Shown here in pieces: positions 22,081-30,472 of a stretch of DNA of 64,000 bases. The position numbers and the translations under genes are program-made. The notes beneath the pieces were generated by a model. It was not told the DNA's origin. It ran no database searches and saw nothing but the letters and a program-made list of their open reading frames with translations. The stretch lies in NCBI RefSeq assembly GCF_001542815.1, contig NZ_CP006992.1:124001-188000 (forward strand), in the 5' to 3' direction. The stretch's first letter is position 1, and every line of letters starts with the position of its first letter. The DNA is from Methylobacterium sp. AMS5. Lineage in GTDB: Bacteria; Pseudomonadota; Alphaproteobacteria; Rhizobiales; Beijerinckiaceae.

Positions 22081-23014
22081 AATGGCCGTCCGTCAGGACC
22101 TGCGCAGGGCCGGAGACGATGCCCCTGATGGCCTGCAGCCGAGGGATCGCGAAGTCGATGAACGCTCGGACCGCCGGGCGCAGGAACCGGGCCGAGGGAT
22201 AGGCCACGTACAGCTCGGTCGATCGGATCTCGTGCTCCCGAAGGACCCGCACCAGCCGCCCGTCCGACAGAGCCTCCTCCACCAGTTGGACCTGCGCCGT
22301 CCCGACGCCGCGGCCGGCGAGGATCGCATCGACGAGCACCTGCGCGTTGTTGGTGGTCAGGATCGGGGCCACGCGGATCTCCGTCGCCTCCCCTCCCCGC
22401 AACAGGGTGAGGCTGCCGTCGCGGCCCAGCACCGTATCGGTCGCCAGCACGGCGTGCCGGAGCAGGCATTCCGGCTCACGCGGCGCACCGCATCGGTCCA
22501 GGTAGGCCGGCGTCGCGACGAGGATGCGCTGGATCAAGCCGACCCGGCGCATCACGATGTCCTCCCCCGTCGGTCGACCTGCGCGAATGGCCAGATCGAT
22601 GCCCTCGTGAACGAGGTCGGCATGCCGGTTCTCCAGCGTCAGGCGAACCGACACGTCGGGGTGCCGCTCCTGGAACGCCATGACGATCGCGTGCACCCGC
22701 CGCTCGCCGAGGCAGACAGGCCCGTGCAGGCGCAGACTGCCCCGAACTGCGCCTCCGTCGTCGCGCACGCTCTCGATGGCCGCGTCGATCGCCGAGAGCG
22801 GACCTTGGACGGCATCGTAGAGCCTCGCCCCCGGCACGGTCGGCCGAAGCGCGCGGGAGTGCCGTTCGAACAAGCGTGCGCCGGCATGCGCCTCCAGGTT
22901 CCGGAGCAGCTTGCTGACGGCCGGCTGCGAGACCCCGAGGTCGCGGGCGGCGGCGGTGACGGAACCCCGTTCGACGGTGCGGATGAAGGCGCGCAGGGCG
23001 GCGGTGAGATCCAT
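22079..23014 (-). CDS. LysR-family transcriptional regulator
   Basis: A 311-residue LTTR. The N-terminal winged HTH contains the family pattern FIRTVERGSVTAAARDLGVSQPAVSKLLRNLEAH split over residues 10-43, and a periplasmic-binding-like effector domain follows. It belongs to the CrgA/PecT-like branch by its short linker and VCLGERRVH start of the effector domain. It is divergent from the alpha/beta hydrolase gene with a 97-bp gap, so it probably regulates that gene. The stop codon lies in the terminator stem. Confidence 0.9.
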   Translation of the reverse strand: MDLTAALRAFIRTVERGSVTAAARDLGVSQPAVSKLLRNLEAHAGARLFERHSRALRPTVPGARLYDAVQGPLSAIDAAIESVRDDGGAVRGSLRLHGPVCLGERRVHAIVMAFQERHPDVSVRLTLENRHADLVHEGIDLAIRAGRPTGEDIVMRRVGLIQRILVATPAYLDRCGAPREPECLLRHAVLATDTVLGRDGSLTLLRGGEATEIRVAPILTTNNAQVLVDAILAGRGVGTAQVQLVEEALSDGRLVRVLREHEIRSTELYVAYPSARFLRPAVRAFIDFAIPRLQAIRGIVSGPAQVLTDGH

Positions 23015-23111
23015 CCATGCCTTCCGGTTATGGGATCGGTACCCGAGCCGAACGTAGACCCTCGGTCAGGACTGGCCAATCGTCCTCAGCGCCATCGCTG
23101 GGAGAGACCCG

Positions 23112-24086
23112 ATGCCGATCCATCGCCGTACGCTTCTTCGCCTTGCCGCCGGCGCCCCGTTCGCAGGATTGGTCGTCGCTCCGGGCGGTGCGGGGGCCGT
23201 TCCCGGATTGTCCCCGGTCGGGGACGAGGCGGCCCGGAACACACCCCTGCCGCTTGGCGCGGAGAGCCGCTTCGCGACGCTGAACGGGGTACGGCTGCAT
23301 TACGTCATCGCCGGATCGGGTCCGGCGCTGGTGCTGCTGCACGGGTGGCCGCAGACGTGGTTCTCGTGGTCGGAGACGATGCGCACCTTCGCGGATCGCT
23401 TCACGGTGATCGCACCCGACCTCAGGGGCCTCGGCCTGTCCGAGCGTACCGCGTCTGGCTACGACAAGCGCACGGTCGCCGAGGACATCAAGGCTCTGAT
23501 CGACCATGAGGCGGGCGGGAGTGCCGCCGTCATCGGTCACGACATGGGCGGCAAGGCCGCCTACGTCCTGGCACACCTCCACCCGGACAGGGTCTCCCGC
23601 CTCGTCCTGGTCGATTGCCTGTTGCCCGGGACCGAGAATGCCGATGCGCTGCAGGGAGGCGCGTGGCACTACGGCTTCCACATGGCGCCCGACATCCCCG
23701 AGATGCTGACAGCCGGGCGGGAGCGGGACTACATCCGGGCGCAGATCCGGGCATGGTCGCACCGCATGGATGCGGTCACGGAGGCTGCCGTCACCGAGTA
23801 TGCCCGGCACTACGCTACGCCCGGCGGGATGACGGCGGGGTTCGACTACTATCGGGCCCTGCCCCGGGATGCCGCCCTCATGGCCTCGTTCGGCAAGAGG
23901 AAGCTCGCGATGCCGGTGCTAGCCGTGGCGGGACGCCAGAGCGTCGCCGGCCGGCTTGGCAGCGCCTTGAGGGATCGAGCGGAGCTCCTGAACGAGGTGC
24001 TCGTCGATGCATGCGGGCACTTCGTTGCGGAAGAGGCGCCCGGCCCGTTCCACGAAGCCGTCCGTCGCTTCCTGCCCGCTTCGTAG
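23112..24086 (+). CDS. Exported alpha/beta hydrolase (epoxide hydrolase / dehalogenase-like)
   Basis: A 324-residue alpha/beta hydrolase with an N-terminal export signal (HRRTLLRLAAGAPFAGLVV, twin-arginine-like, cleavage near residue 30). The core shows LVLLHGWPQTWFSW (HGxP oxyanion motif), the nucleophile Asp in VIGHDMGGKAAY, and the catalytic His in VDACGHFVAEEAP. An Asp nucleophile with HGWP places it with epoxide hydrolases and haloacetate dehalogenases; the substrate is unresolved. It is divergent from the LysR gene and ends before a strong hairpin. Confidence 0.86.
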   Translation: MPIHRRTLLRLAAGAPFAGLVVAPGGAGAVPGLSPVGDEAARNTPLPLGAESRFATLNGVRLHYVIAGSGPALVLLHGWPQTWFSWSETMRTFADRFTVIAPDLRGLGLSERTASGYDKRTVAEDIKALIDHEAGGSAAVIGHDMGGKAAYVLAHLHPDRVSRLVLVDCLLPGTENADALQGGAWHYGFHMAPDIPEMLTAGRERDYIRAQIRAWSHRMDAVTEAAVTEYARHYATPGGMTAGFDYYRALPRDAALMASFGKRKLAMPVLAVAGRQSVAGRLGSALRDRAELLNEVLVDACGHFVAEEAPGPFHEAVRRFLPAS

Positions 24087-24141
24087 CTTCCGTGCCGGTC
24101 CGCGACGCAGCGCGTACGAGTGGGATGTCTATCAAGGAGGA

Positions 24142-24169
24142 GGACCCCGGCGTTTCGACGCCGGGGTCC
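24142..24169. terminator. Hairpin between hydrolase and integrase genes
   Basis: An 11-bp perfect stem (24142-24152 with 24159-24169) with loop TTTCGA lies between two convergent genes. No strong T-run follows, but the position fits a bidirectional terminator. Confidence 0.75.
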
Positions 24170-24182
24170 ATCGGAGGGTGGT

Positions 24183-25865
24183 TCAGCGCTTGATGAGGGT
24201 GAGCGCGTCACGCCGCAGGTAGGCAAGCTGCTTGGCCGACCTCTCGCGACTGATCCTGCGGTCGCGCCGACGGCGATCCCGCGTCATGTGGTCGTCCTTC
24301 GGGAGCTTGGCCGCGAAGATGGGCTGCGCCGGCTCGATCTGTGCCGCTGCCGGCATCGTCGGTCGGCGCGGCACGAACACGGGCACCGGCACCGGCGCGA
24401 CCACTGGCACGGGCTCGACCTTCGGCGCCGGCCTCGCTTCCGACGCAGGACGCGGTCTAGGCTTGCGGGTCTTGCCACCGACGAAGACGTCGGCCTTCAG
24501 GCCCTTGCCGTAGCCGAGTTCGTCCGCGGCGGTGTCCTGCCCCTCCAGGGTCCACTGCCCGTAGATCCGGACCGCGGCCTGGACGCTCATGCCGAGCAGG
24601 TCGGCCGCCGCACGCACGTCGGTCCGCCCCACCCGCAGCCAGGTCGCCGCCGTGTGCCGCAGGACGTGCGGCACCACCTCCTTGCCAAGCCCGGCATCGG
24701 CGATGACGGCATCCCAGATGCAGCTCGGGCTGGTGGCGTAGGCCGAACCGTCCGGCCGGTGGATGACGTGGGTGATGCCGAAGGCGAGGTCGGCGTCGCG
24801 CCACGGAATCGCCATCGCGGCAAATTTCCGCGCCAGCCTCGAACTCGCGCGGGGCTTACCTTCCTTCGGATCGCGGCCGAAACCGCGCCGATGGATGAAG
24901 CACCCGTCGAGGTCGAGGCAGCCGCCGTCCTCGCTGGCCAACCACGACAGCTCTCGCGACGCGGTGTTGCGGGTCCCGGTGTAGAGGCCGACCGCCACGA
25001 ACCGCCGGAGCATCCTGCGGTTCAGCACCATGTGGCGCGGACGCAAGACGTGCCGGGTGACCGTCACGCCGTCGGGACCGGTCACGGTCTCGACCATCCA
25101 AGTGTTTGTCGCCGGGTCCCAGACCCGACCGCGGATCGCCCAGAGGATGCGTGCGACCTCCGATCGCCGCAGCCAACGGGTCCGGCCGGGGCCTGCTTTC
25201 GGGACATGGACGTTCGGGTGCCAGGCGAGCGCGTGCTCGTCGGCGTAGAGGCGGACCGCCTTGCGCAGCTCGAACAAGTCCTCCCGTGCCGAGGCCACCT
25301 TCGCCAAGGGAGCGTCGGGCGCCCCCTCGCGATACCTCGCGTCCGGCAGGCTCGTGCGCCACTCGATGTAGAGCTTGCACTCCGCGGTCGTGACGTCCTT
25401 GAGAACCTTGGCCCCGAAGTAGCGGGCAAGGGTTCCGAGGCGGGTCGTCAAAGCCGAGTAGGTCACCTTCTCAGCGTCGGTGGCGTTCCGCCCGGGGCGG
25501 GCCGCTTCGAGGAGATGGGCGAGCACCGCGGCGACCGGCACCATCCTCGGAGCGACGATGCCGCGTTCCTTGGCCCCCTTCTGCAGCCTGTACAGGTCGA
25601 GCAGGGTCTGGGCCTCGCTCTCGCTGCCCTCGGGCAGGCGGGTCGAGATCTCGATCTTTCCGTCGCGGATGTAGATCGTCTTCCGCGTCGCGTCGGTCCG
25701 CGAACTGCGCAGAACCAGGCGCGGCTGCTGCGGCGCGGGTCCCCGGCGGCGCTCAGGCTCCGGGAGCGCCGCCGCCGTCGTCATCAGCGCGACGCGAATG
25801 TCCTCGGCGGCGTGCCCGAGGGCACCCGCTTGCTTCTTCTCAGCCATGATTCTAGGGTCCGACAT
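24183..25865 (-). CDS. Tyrosine recombinase/integrase with Pro-rich C-terminal extension
   Basis: A site-specific tyrosine recombinase of about 560 residues. The SAM-like core-binding domain covers about residues 90-230. The catalytic domain has Arg in LYTGTRNTASRELSWL, the HxxR box in VVPHVLRHTAATWLRVG, and the likely nucleophilic Tyr in VRIYGQWTLEG. After this a tail of about 110 residues rich in Pro/Arg/Val is atypical. Start ATG 25865 is chosen; ATG 25847 and an ATG at 25886 inside a palindrome are alternatives. With the mob genes at 28-30 kb it forms a candidate integrative mobilizable element. Confidence 0.85.
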   Translation of the reverse strand: MSDPRIMAEKKQAGALGHAAEDIRVALMTTAAALPEPERRRGPAPQQPRLVLRSSRTDATRKTIYIRDGKIEISTRLPEGSESEAQTLLDLYRLQKGAKERGIVAPRMVPVAAVLAHLLEAARPGRNATDAEKVTYSALTTRLGTLARYFGAKVLKDVTTAECKLYIEWRTSLPDARYREGAPDAPLAKVASAREDLFELRKAVRLYADEHALAWHPNVHVPKAGPGRTRWLRRSEVARILWAIRGRVWDPATNTWMVETVTGPDGVTVTRHVLRPRHMVLNRRMLRRFVAVGLYTGTRNTASRELSWLASEDGGCLDLDGCFIHRRGFGRDPKEGKPRASSRLARKFAAMAIPWRDADLAFGITHVIHRPDGSAYATSPSCIWDAVIADAGLGKEVVPHVLRHTAATWLRVGRTDVRAAADLLGMSVQAAVRIYGQWTLEGQDTAADELGYGKGLKADVFVGGKTRKPRPRPASEARPAPKVEPVPVVAPVPVPVFVPRRPTMPAAAQIEPAQPIFAAKLPKDDHMTRDRRRRDRRISRERSAKQLAYLRRDALTLIKR

Positions 25866-25870
25866 CTCGT

Positions 25871-25892
25871 GCCCGCATGCATGCATGCGGGC
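25871..25892. repeat. 22-bp perfect palindrome upstream of integrase
   Basis: GCCCGC followed by ATGCATGCAT and GCGGGC forms a perfect palindrome just upstream of the chosen integrase start. It could be an operator, or an mRNA hairpin that masks the ribosome binding site. Confidence 0.75.
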
Positions 25893-25954
25893 GTTTCGGG
25901 AGGCGGACGCGGGGCGGGTCTTCCGCCAAGTTAACGCGCTCCGTGTCCGCCGAC

Positions 25955-27376
25955 TTACTGTCCCGCCCTGCCGTTGACGGCGGGCGCGACAGATCTCTTC
26001 GCCGCGCGTCGGGGACGCGCGCGCTCTCGGCCGAGCGCCTTCGCCTCGGCGAGCTTCATCTGGAACACCGCCTCGGGCGACGTCACGACGGCTTCCGCCA
26101 CGCCCAGCCCCACCGCGGCGGCCTCGTCGAGGCCCATCCGGCGGATCGCCATCGGGGTGGTGAAGAACTTGCCCGCGACCTTGGTGATCGCGAGGCTGCC
26201 GTCACGGCCGGCTGTCCTCAGGGTGTTCGTAGTGATCGGGCCGGCCGGCCAGAACAGGGCGGCCGCCTCGGGCAGTGTCAGCAGCTCGTCATCGGTCCAC
26301 TCCTCTGCGCGGGGCCGGCCAGCGATCCGCGGAGGCATCCGCGTCGAGCGCCTGGCCGGCTCGTCGGCGACAGAGAACTCAGGCAGTCCGATCGAGTCAA
26401 CGTCCAGGGATTGCGGTCCAGCCTGGACGCGAGCCGTCGGGGTCGCGCCGGAAACAGTGCCGGTTTCAGAATGACAAGGATCGATTGCACCATCCTTTGT
26501 CGCCGGCTCCATGGAATGCCCGTAAGCCTCTGGCAGAACGTCGAAAAGTCCAGGTTGATCCGGGTCCGGCACAACGATCGAACGGTCGGCTTTTGCGGCC
26601 GTCTCTATAGGAGGAATGGATTTCTCCGGCTCGGTCCGGGGTACGACCGTTAAAGGATCGCCTAAAGATCCGGCCCCCTCTTCCCCTGCGACAATCTGCT
26701 CCGGTTTGTCCGGCTCATCTTCCTGGCCGAGGACGGTCGAACCCCGGCACGGCTCCTCATTGCCCATTGGTTCGGGGGGATCGGTCGGCACCGAGTCCTC
26801 TCTCGAATGCGCTTTTCCGCTGCTGACGACGGTTCGTGCCCCAGACGGGGGCCGGGCGTTTCGCATCCCATCGTGTGCGGCGGGCCGCATCACCGGGTCC
26901 ACGGGCGGAAGCCTTGGTGACGCCGCCCGCGGCGGCGGCATCTGGACGGCGTCACTTGTGACGACGGCCATGGCTGGCTCTCTTTCCTGCGCCCTCGGCT
27001 GCGGGCCCCGGTCGGCATGCCGCGACTTGTCATGCGCTGGCCGTGCAGGACCCACTGACTTTGCCGCAGGGACGGTCGAGAGGCCTTCACGCGGCCGGGA
27101 TCCCGACTTGCGCCCACGATCCAGCAGGCGAGCGGGCTGCCCCAGCCCAAGTATCTTGAAGAATTGTGCAAACAACGGTGCTCTCCGTTTCGGTTGAGTT
27201 CCGATTGTCCGCGTTCGCTTCGGTATCGCCAAATTCGAGGCGCCAGCCCGCGATGTGCCGCTGCGACACAAGCCATGGCTGTTGCAACATCCTCGCTCCG
27301 GCCGTGCCTTTTCAGCGCCGAAAATTCGGCGAATCGGTCGGTTCAGCAGAGCCTTACGTGGCTGATACGGCTTCAT
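25955..27376 (-). CDS. Large disordered protein with C-terminal excisionase/HTH-like domain
   Basis: A 473-residue frame. The first 300 residues are low-complexity (Pro, Arg, Ser, Glu) with no fold that I can name. The C-terminal 110 residues contain LLTLPEAAALFWP then ITTNTLRTAGRDGSLAITKVAG split over about 365-395, which resembles the MerR/Xis winged helix used by excisionases and element regulators. The end is basic. An alternative start is ATG 26971, where third-position GC becomes typical of a coding gene. It lies beside the integrase and opposite the mob genes, so a role in excision or transfer control is inferred. Confidence 0.6.
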   Translation of the reverse strand: MKPYQPRKALLNRPIRRIFGAEKARPERGCCNSHGLCRSGTSRAGASNLAIPKRTRTIGTQPKRRAPLFAQFFKILGLGQPARLLDRGRKSGSRPREGLSTVPAAKSVGPARPAHDKSRHADRGPQPRAQEREPAMAVVTSDAVQMPPPRAASPRLPPVDPVMRPAAHDGMRNARPPSGARTVVSSGKAHSREDSVPTDPPEPMGNEEPCRGSTVLGQEDEPDKPEQIVAGEEGAGSLGDPLTVVPRTEPEKSIPPIETAAKADRSIVVPDPDQPGLFDVLPEAYGHSMEPATKDGAIDPCHSETGTVSGATPTARVQAGPQSLDVDSIGLPEFSVADEPARRSTRMPPRIAGRPRAEEWTDDELLTLPEAAALFWPAGPITTNTLRTAGRDGSLAITKVAGKFFTTPMAIRRMGLDEAAAVGLGVAEAVVTSPEAVFQMKLAEAKALGRERARPRRAAKRSVAPAVNGRAGQ

Positions 27377-27578
27377 TCACCCGGCCCGGCCGATTCGTGC
27401 GCTTCGCAGCTTCCAGTGATGGTTGCAGGCGCGATGGTAGCCGGATCATGCCCAGCGCGGCTTACCACAGGTTGTATTTAGCGGTCAGATAAATCCGAGA
27501 TGCACCAGTATGGTCATGCGATTTCCCTGGCCATTACTCCGGTGCTTCATTTTGTTTCGACCTTTGTCCTAGAGAAAT

Positions 27579-28211
27579 GTGCACACACTTGTCATGCTGA
27601 GATATTTATCTAAAATTTTACTGGTCGTTCTACGTCCCCGCCGTGAGCTGCCCGCCCCGGTTCGAGCGCCGACTGCGCCTCCTCGCTCGATCCGGCCGCC
27701 AGGGTTCGGCTCCATCCGCATCCTCTCGCTCGCGACCGCGACACGCGAGTACGCCCAGCGTCTCGCCATGGGCACGTTCGAGACGGCGCGGTCCGCCGAC
27801 CTGGATCCGCTGATCGCGGCGATGGGACCGGAGATCTGGGGATGGCAGTATGCCCGGCGCCTGACCGGGCAATCCGCGTGGCGGGCTCGCCCGGACGTCG
27901 ACGAGCGTCGCGAGCGCATGATCGCGGCCGACCAGATGACGGCCGACATCGAACTCTGGGAACGGGCGATCGCCACGCACGACCGCTTTGCCGAGCGTGC
28001 CCGCCGTTACGGCGATCGGCCGCCCGACCCCTTGGCCGTCCCGTCCCTGGTCCGGGACATTCTCGCCGAACGCCAAAAGGCGGCCCTGCAGCGGGCCGAG
28101 CGCAGGCGGCGGCGTGGCGAGGGAGAGGGCGGCGGCCCGGAACCGGTGCCCGACGAGGCGGTCCGGCATCCCGTTCCTCCGAACCCATCCAACCCCAATC
28201 CCGCAGCGTGA
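27579..28211 (+). CDS. Hypothetical protein preceding mob genes
   Basis: A frame of up to 210 residues, unrecognised. The middle (about 64-170) is helical and charged with many Trp/Tyr/Arg (IWGWQYARRL, IELWERAIATHDRFAERARRYG), and the tail is Arg-, Gly- and Pro-rich. The start is uncertain: ATG 27579 lies in AT-rich sequence, and ATG 27768 is possible. It is co-directional with the MobC-like and relaxase genes and ends 12 bp before the former. The upstream stretch 27377-27578 is AT-rich and could hold the transfer origin or promoter, but I could not define an oriT. Confidence 0.55.
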   Translation: MHTLVMLRYLSKILLVVLRPRRELPAPVRAPTAPPRSIRPPGFGSIRILSLATATREYAQRLAMGTFETARSADLDPLIAAMGPEIWGWQYARRLTGQSAWRARPDVDERRERMIAADQMTADIELWERAIATHDRFAERARRYGDRPPDPLAVPSLVRDILAERQKAALQRAERRRRRGEGEGGGPEPVPDEAVRHPVPPNPSNPNPAA

Positions 28212-28223
28212 ATCGACGTGCCG

Positions 28224-28634
28224 ATGTCCGAGAAATCCGAAAATCCCGCGGTGTCCGCGTTGCTCGAAACGGAACCGGGCACCAACCCGCTGTCCGGCAA
28301 GCGGCCGACGCTGCAGCAGCGGTTCGTCACCCGGGTCAGCCCGGATCTGGCCCGGGCCATCGTCGTCGCATCCCGCCGCGAGGGGCTGAGCGCCAGCGCA
28401 TGGGTCCGGCGGCTCATCCTGGAGAGGACGCCGCTGCAATCCGAGGTCGACGCGCACAGCGGCCGGCCCGTGCGCCTGCCCAAGGAAGAGGTCACGGCGA
28501 TCGCGGCAGCGGTGCGAGAGCTCGCCTCGGTCAACGCCGCGATCACCCTGTCCGACGGGCGGGCCGCCCGCGCCGGGCTCGACCGGGCGCGGGATCTGCT
28601 CATCCCCGTGCTGATGCGGCATGCCCGGCGATGA
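28224..28634 (+). CDS. MobC-like ribbon-helix-helix mobilization accessory protein
   Basis: A protein of about 136 residues. The central part (VTRVSPDLARAIVVASRREGLSASAWVRRLILE read across about 35-68) is a ribbon-helix-helix pattern as in plasmid mobilization accessory proteins that bind oriT and recruit the relaxase. A helical C-terminal half follows. The stop overlaps the start of the relaxase gene as ATGA (28631-28634), a sign of translational coupling. ATG 28224 is chosen; a GTG lies two codons earlier. Confidence 0.75.
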   Translation: MSEKSENPAVSALLETEPGTNPLSGKRPTLQQRFVTRVSPDLARAIVVASRREGLSASAWVRRLILERTPLQSEVDAHSGRPVRLPKEEVTAIAAAVRELASVNAAITLSDGRAARAGLDRARDLLIPVLMRHARR

Positions 28635-29881
28635 TATCCGGGGCCACGCGCGGCCAAGGCGTCGGCGACGCGCTCGCCCGGCACCTGTTGAACCCGGAGA
28701 ACGAGGCGGTCGTGGTGATCCCCGCACGCGGCCTCGGCAGCACCGGCCTCACGGCCCAGGTGCGCGAGCTGGTCGCGCTGTCGCTCGGCGGCCGGACCGA
28801 TCGGCCGATCTACCACGTCCACCTCGACCCGGATGCCGGCATCGCCGACGAGGCCGCGGCGCGGGCGCGGTGGTGGGCGCTGTTCGAGGCCGAGTTCGGC
28901 ATGGAAGGGCAGCCGTTCTGCGGTGTCGAGCACGTGAAACACGGGCGCCACCACGAGCATCGCGTCTACGGTCTCGTCCGGCCCGACGGTTCGGTGATCG
29001 ATCTGGCCTGGGACTACCCGCGCCGCGAGAAGATCAGCCGGATCGTCGAGCACGCGTTCGGTATGGCGCCGGTGGCGTCAAAACACGCCCGGAGCCTCGC
29101 CCGGCGCCTCCGCGACGAGGGACGCCCCGACGTCGCCGACTGGCTGACGCGGTCCGGAAGCCTGGAACGGACGCGCCCGATCGCTCCGCTCACGCCCGCC
29201 GAGCGGCTGCAGCAGGAACGCACCGATACGCCTCTCGACGCCGTGCGCCGGGCGGCGCTGGCGGCATGGCGCGAGAGTGCCGACGGGCCGACCTTCGTGG
29301 CGGCCCTTCGCGCACGCGGCTTCGATCTGCGGCGCGGGCGCAAGGGCCCCGTCATCGTCGACGGGAGCGGCAGCGCGCACCTCGCGACGCGCGTGATCGG
29401 AGCGGCAGCCCGCCGCTTCGAGGGGAAACGGATCTTGGCCGCCGCCGTGAAGGAACGGATCGGCAGCCTGACATTGGAGGCATTGGAACATGGATGGAAT
29501 GGAAATTGCGCGCCGGTTCGACGCGCAGGATCGGCTGCTGCGGGCGATCGTCGGAATGCTGGCGCCGGAGCCGAGCGAGACGGAAGGCTCGGGATTCGAG
29601 GACCTGATCGAGGTGCTGGCGGACCTGACGGAGGCGGTGGCCGAGGTGACGGCGGCGGTGCGGGCCCTGCGCTCGAACGCCTGCGCGCCCTTCCCACAGG
29701 TCGGGCCCTGATCCTGCGCCGTCGCCTCTCGGGACTGCATCCGGCCGTGGCAACCTTCTTGTCGGCGACCGAGCGCGCCCGGGCGGCCATCGCCCGGATC
29801 GAGGAGCGGAATGCCTACGAGAAGGAGCGCGCCTGGAGGTTATGGGGGCTCACCGACATCTGGGGCCTCCCCCTCCGTTGA
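28631..29881 (+). CDS. Relaxase / mobilization nuclease-like protein
   Basis: A 416-residue protein. A His-rich metal-binding motif, VEHVKHGRHHEHRVYGLVRP (about residues 97-116), preceded by IYHVHLDPD (about 60), resembles the histidine triad of relaxases that nick oriT. Residues up to about 285 have normal coding composition. From 29490 to 29711 the frame becomes Gly/Arg/Asp-rich with low third-position GC because a second gene is read in another frame; after 29711 the frame is coding-like again (LHPAVATFLSATERARAAIARIEERN). The catalytic Tyr could not be identified. It is the central gene of the candidate mobilizable element. Confidence 0.7.
   Translation: MISGATRGQGVGDALARHLLNPENEAVVVIPARGLGSTGLTAQVRELVALSLGGRTDRPIYHVHLDPDAGIADEAAARARWWALFEAEFGMEGQPFCGVEHVKHGRHHEHRVYGLVRPDGSVIDLAWDYPRREKISRIVEHAFGMAPVASKHARSLARRLRDEGRPDVADWLTRSGSLERTRPIAPLTPAERLQQERTDTPLDAVRRAALAAWRESADGPTFVAALRARGFDLRRGRKGPVIVDGSGSAHLATRVIGAAARRFEGKRILAAAVKERIGSLTLEALEHGWNGNCAPVRRAGSAAAGDRRNAGAGAERDGRLGIRGPDRGAGGPDGGGGRGDGGGAGPALERLRALPTGRALILRRRLSGLHPAVATFLSATERARAAIARIEERNAYEKERAWRLWGLTDIWGLPLR
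29490..29711 (+). CDS. Small ORF nested in the relaxase gene (MobB-like position)
   Basis: A 73-residue frame wholly inside the relaxase gene but in a different frame. It begins at ATG 29490 with GGAGG 9 bp upstream (29476-29480), a near-ideal ribosome binding site. Codons here have high third-position GC, unlike the relaxase frame in the same bases. The product is acidic and helical, probably coiled coil (FEDLIEVLADLTEAVAEVTA). Nested mob genes are known in ColE1 and RSF1010. No membrane segment is present, unlike RSF1010 MobB. Its function is inferred only from position. Confidence 0.65.
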   Translation: MDGMEIARRFDAQDRLLRAIVGMLAPEPSETEGSGFEDLIEVLADLTEAVAEVTAAVRALRSNACAPFPQVGP

Positions 29882-29925
29882 CAGCTACGCTCGCGCGATC
29901 GCACCCACACCGGCCAACCGGAAGT

Positions 29926-30471
29926 TCATAGGACGATGCCCTCGGTCACATCGTATGGGCTCAACGGCAGCACGAAGCGGACGCCGATGCCGGTCTCGGT
30001 GTGACGGACGACATGGCCCCGACGCCGGTTGATGGCGATCGGTGTCCCGATCCCGGGACAAGGCGTCAAATCGACGGATGCCCCATTCGCGGAGACATCA
30101 CGTAGGGACCCGTGGACCTCGGCGCCGTCCCAAACAACGACTACCCCGGTCCGCATCGGCGTGATCCGGACAGCCTCTCGTCGGTCCAATGCTCCATCCG
30201 CCTGGCCCGCATGCCATGTGAGACGCGCGGCAAGGCGGTCCCTCTGGACGGGGCCGGCCTCCAGTTCGAGGTGGAACGTCCCATCCGAAAGCCTCGCCGC
30301 GCGTCCCGTGAGAAGGCCGAGCCCGGGAATGCGGCAGACGATCCGCTCGCCCGGGACGGGGGCGCGGTCGCCCGCAATCTCCAGCGCCTCGGGTGTGTCG
30401 CCGCGAAGCGTACAGTCGCGCTCCGCGCCCGATCCGTCGAGGTAGCGTCCCGGCAGGCTGACCGACGACAC
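29926..30471 (-). CDS. Tandem PilZ-domain protein
   Basis: A protein of about 181 residues. The C-terminal half is a clear PilZ domain: the RREAVR motif (RxxxR) followed by LRDVSANGASV (D/N-x-S-x-x-G), which together bind c-di-GMP. The N-terminal half (LPGRYLDGSG to RLTWHA) resembles a degenerate PilZ domain. The chosen start is GTG 30471, preceded by AAGGAG located in the last codons of the upstream AraC-type gene, 1 bp after its stop. This implies translational coupling. The protein could link c-di-GMP to the adjacent flagellin genes. Confidence 0.82.
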   Translation of the reverse strand: MSSVSLPGRYLDGSGAERDCTLRGDTPEALEIAGDRAPVPGERIVCRIPGLGLLTGRAARLSDGTFHLELEAGPVQRDRLAARLTWHAGQADGALDRREAVRITPMRTGVVVVWDGAEVHGSLRDVSANGASVDLTPCPGIGTPIAINRRRGHVVRHTETGIGVRFVLPLSPYDVTEGIVL

Positions 30472-30472
30472 C

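Noticed and set aside
27842..28630. In-frame upstream extension of the relaxase gene
   Set aside because: It runs across two genes in other frames and is Arg/Gly-rich without motifs. The ATGA overlap at 28631 is a much better start.
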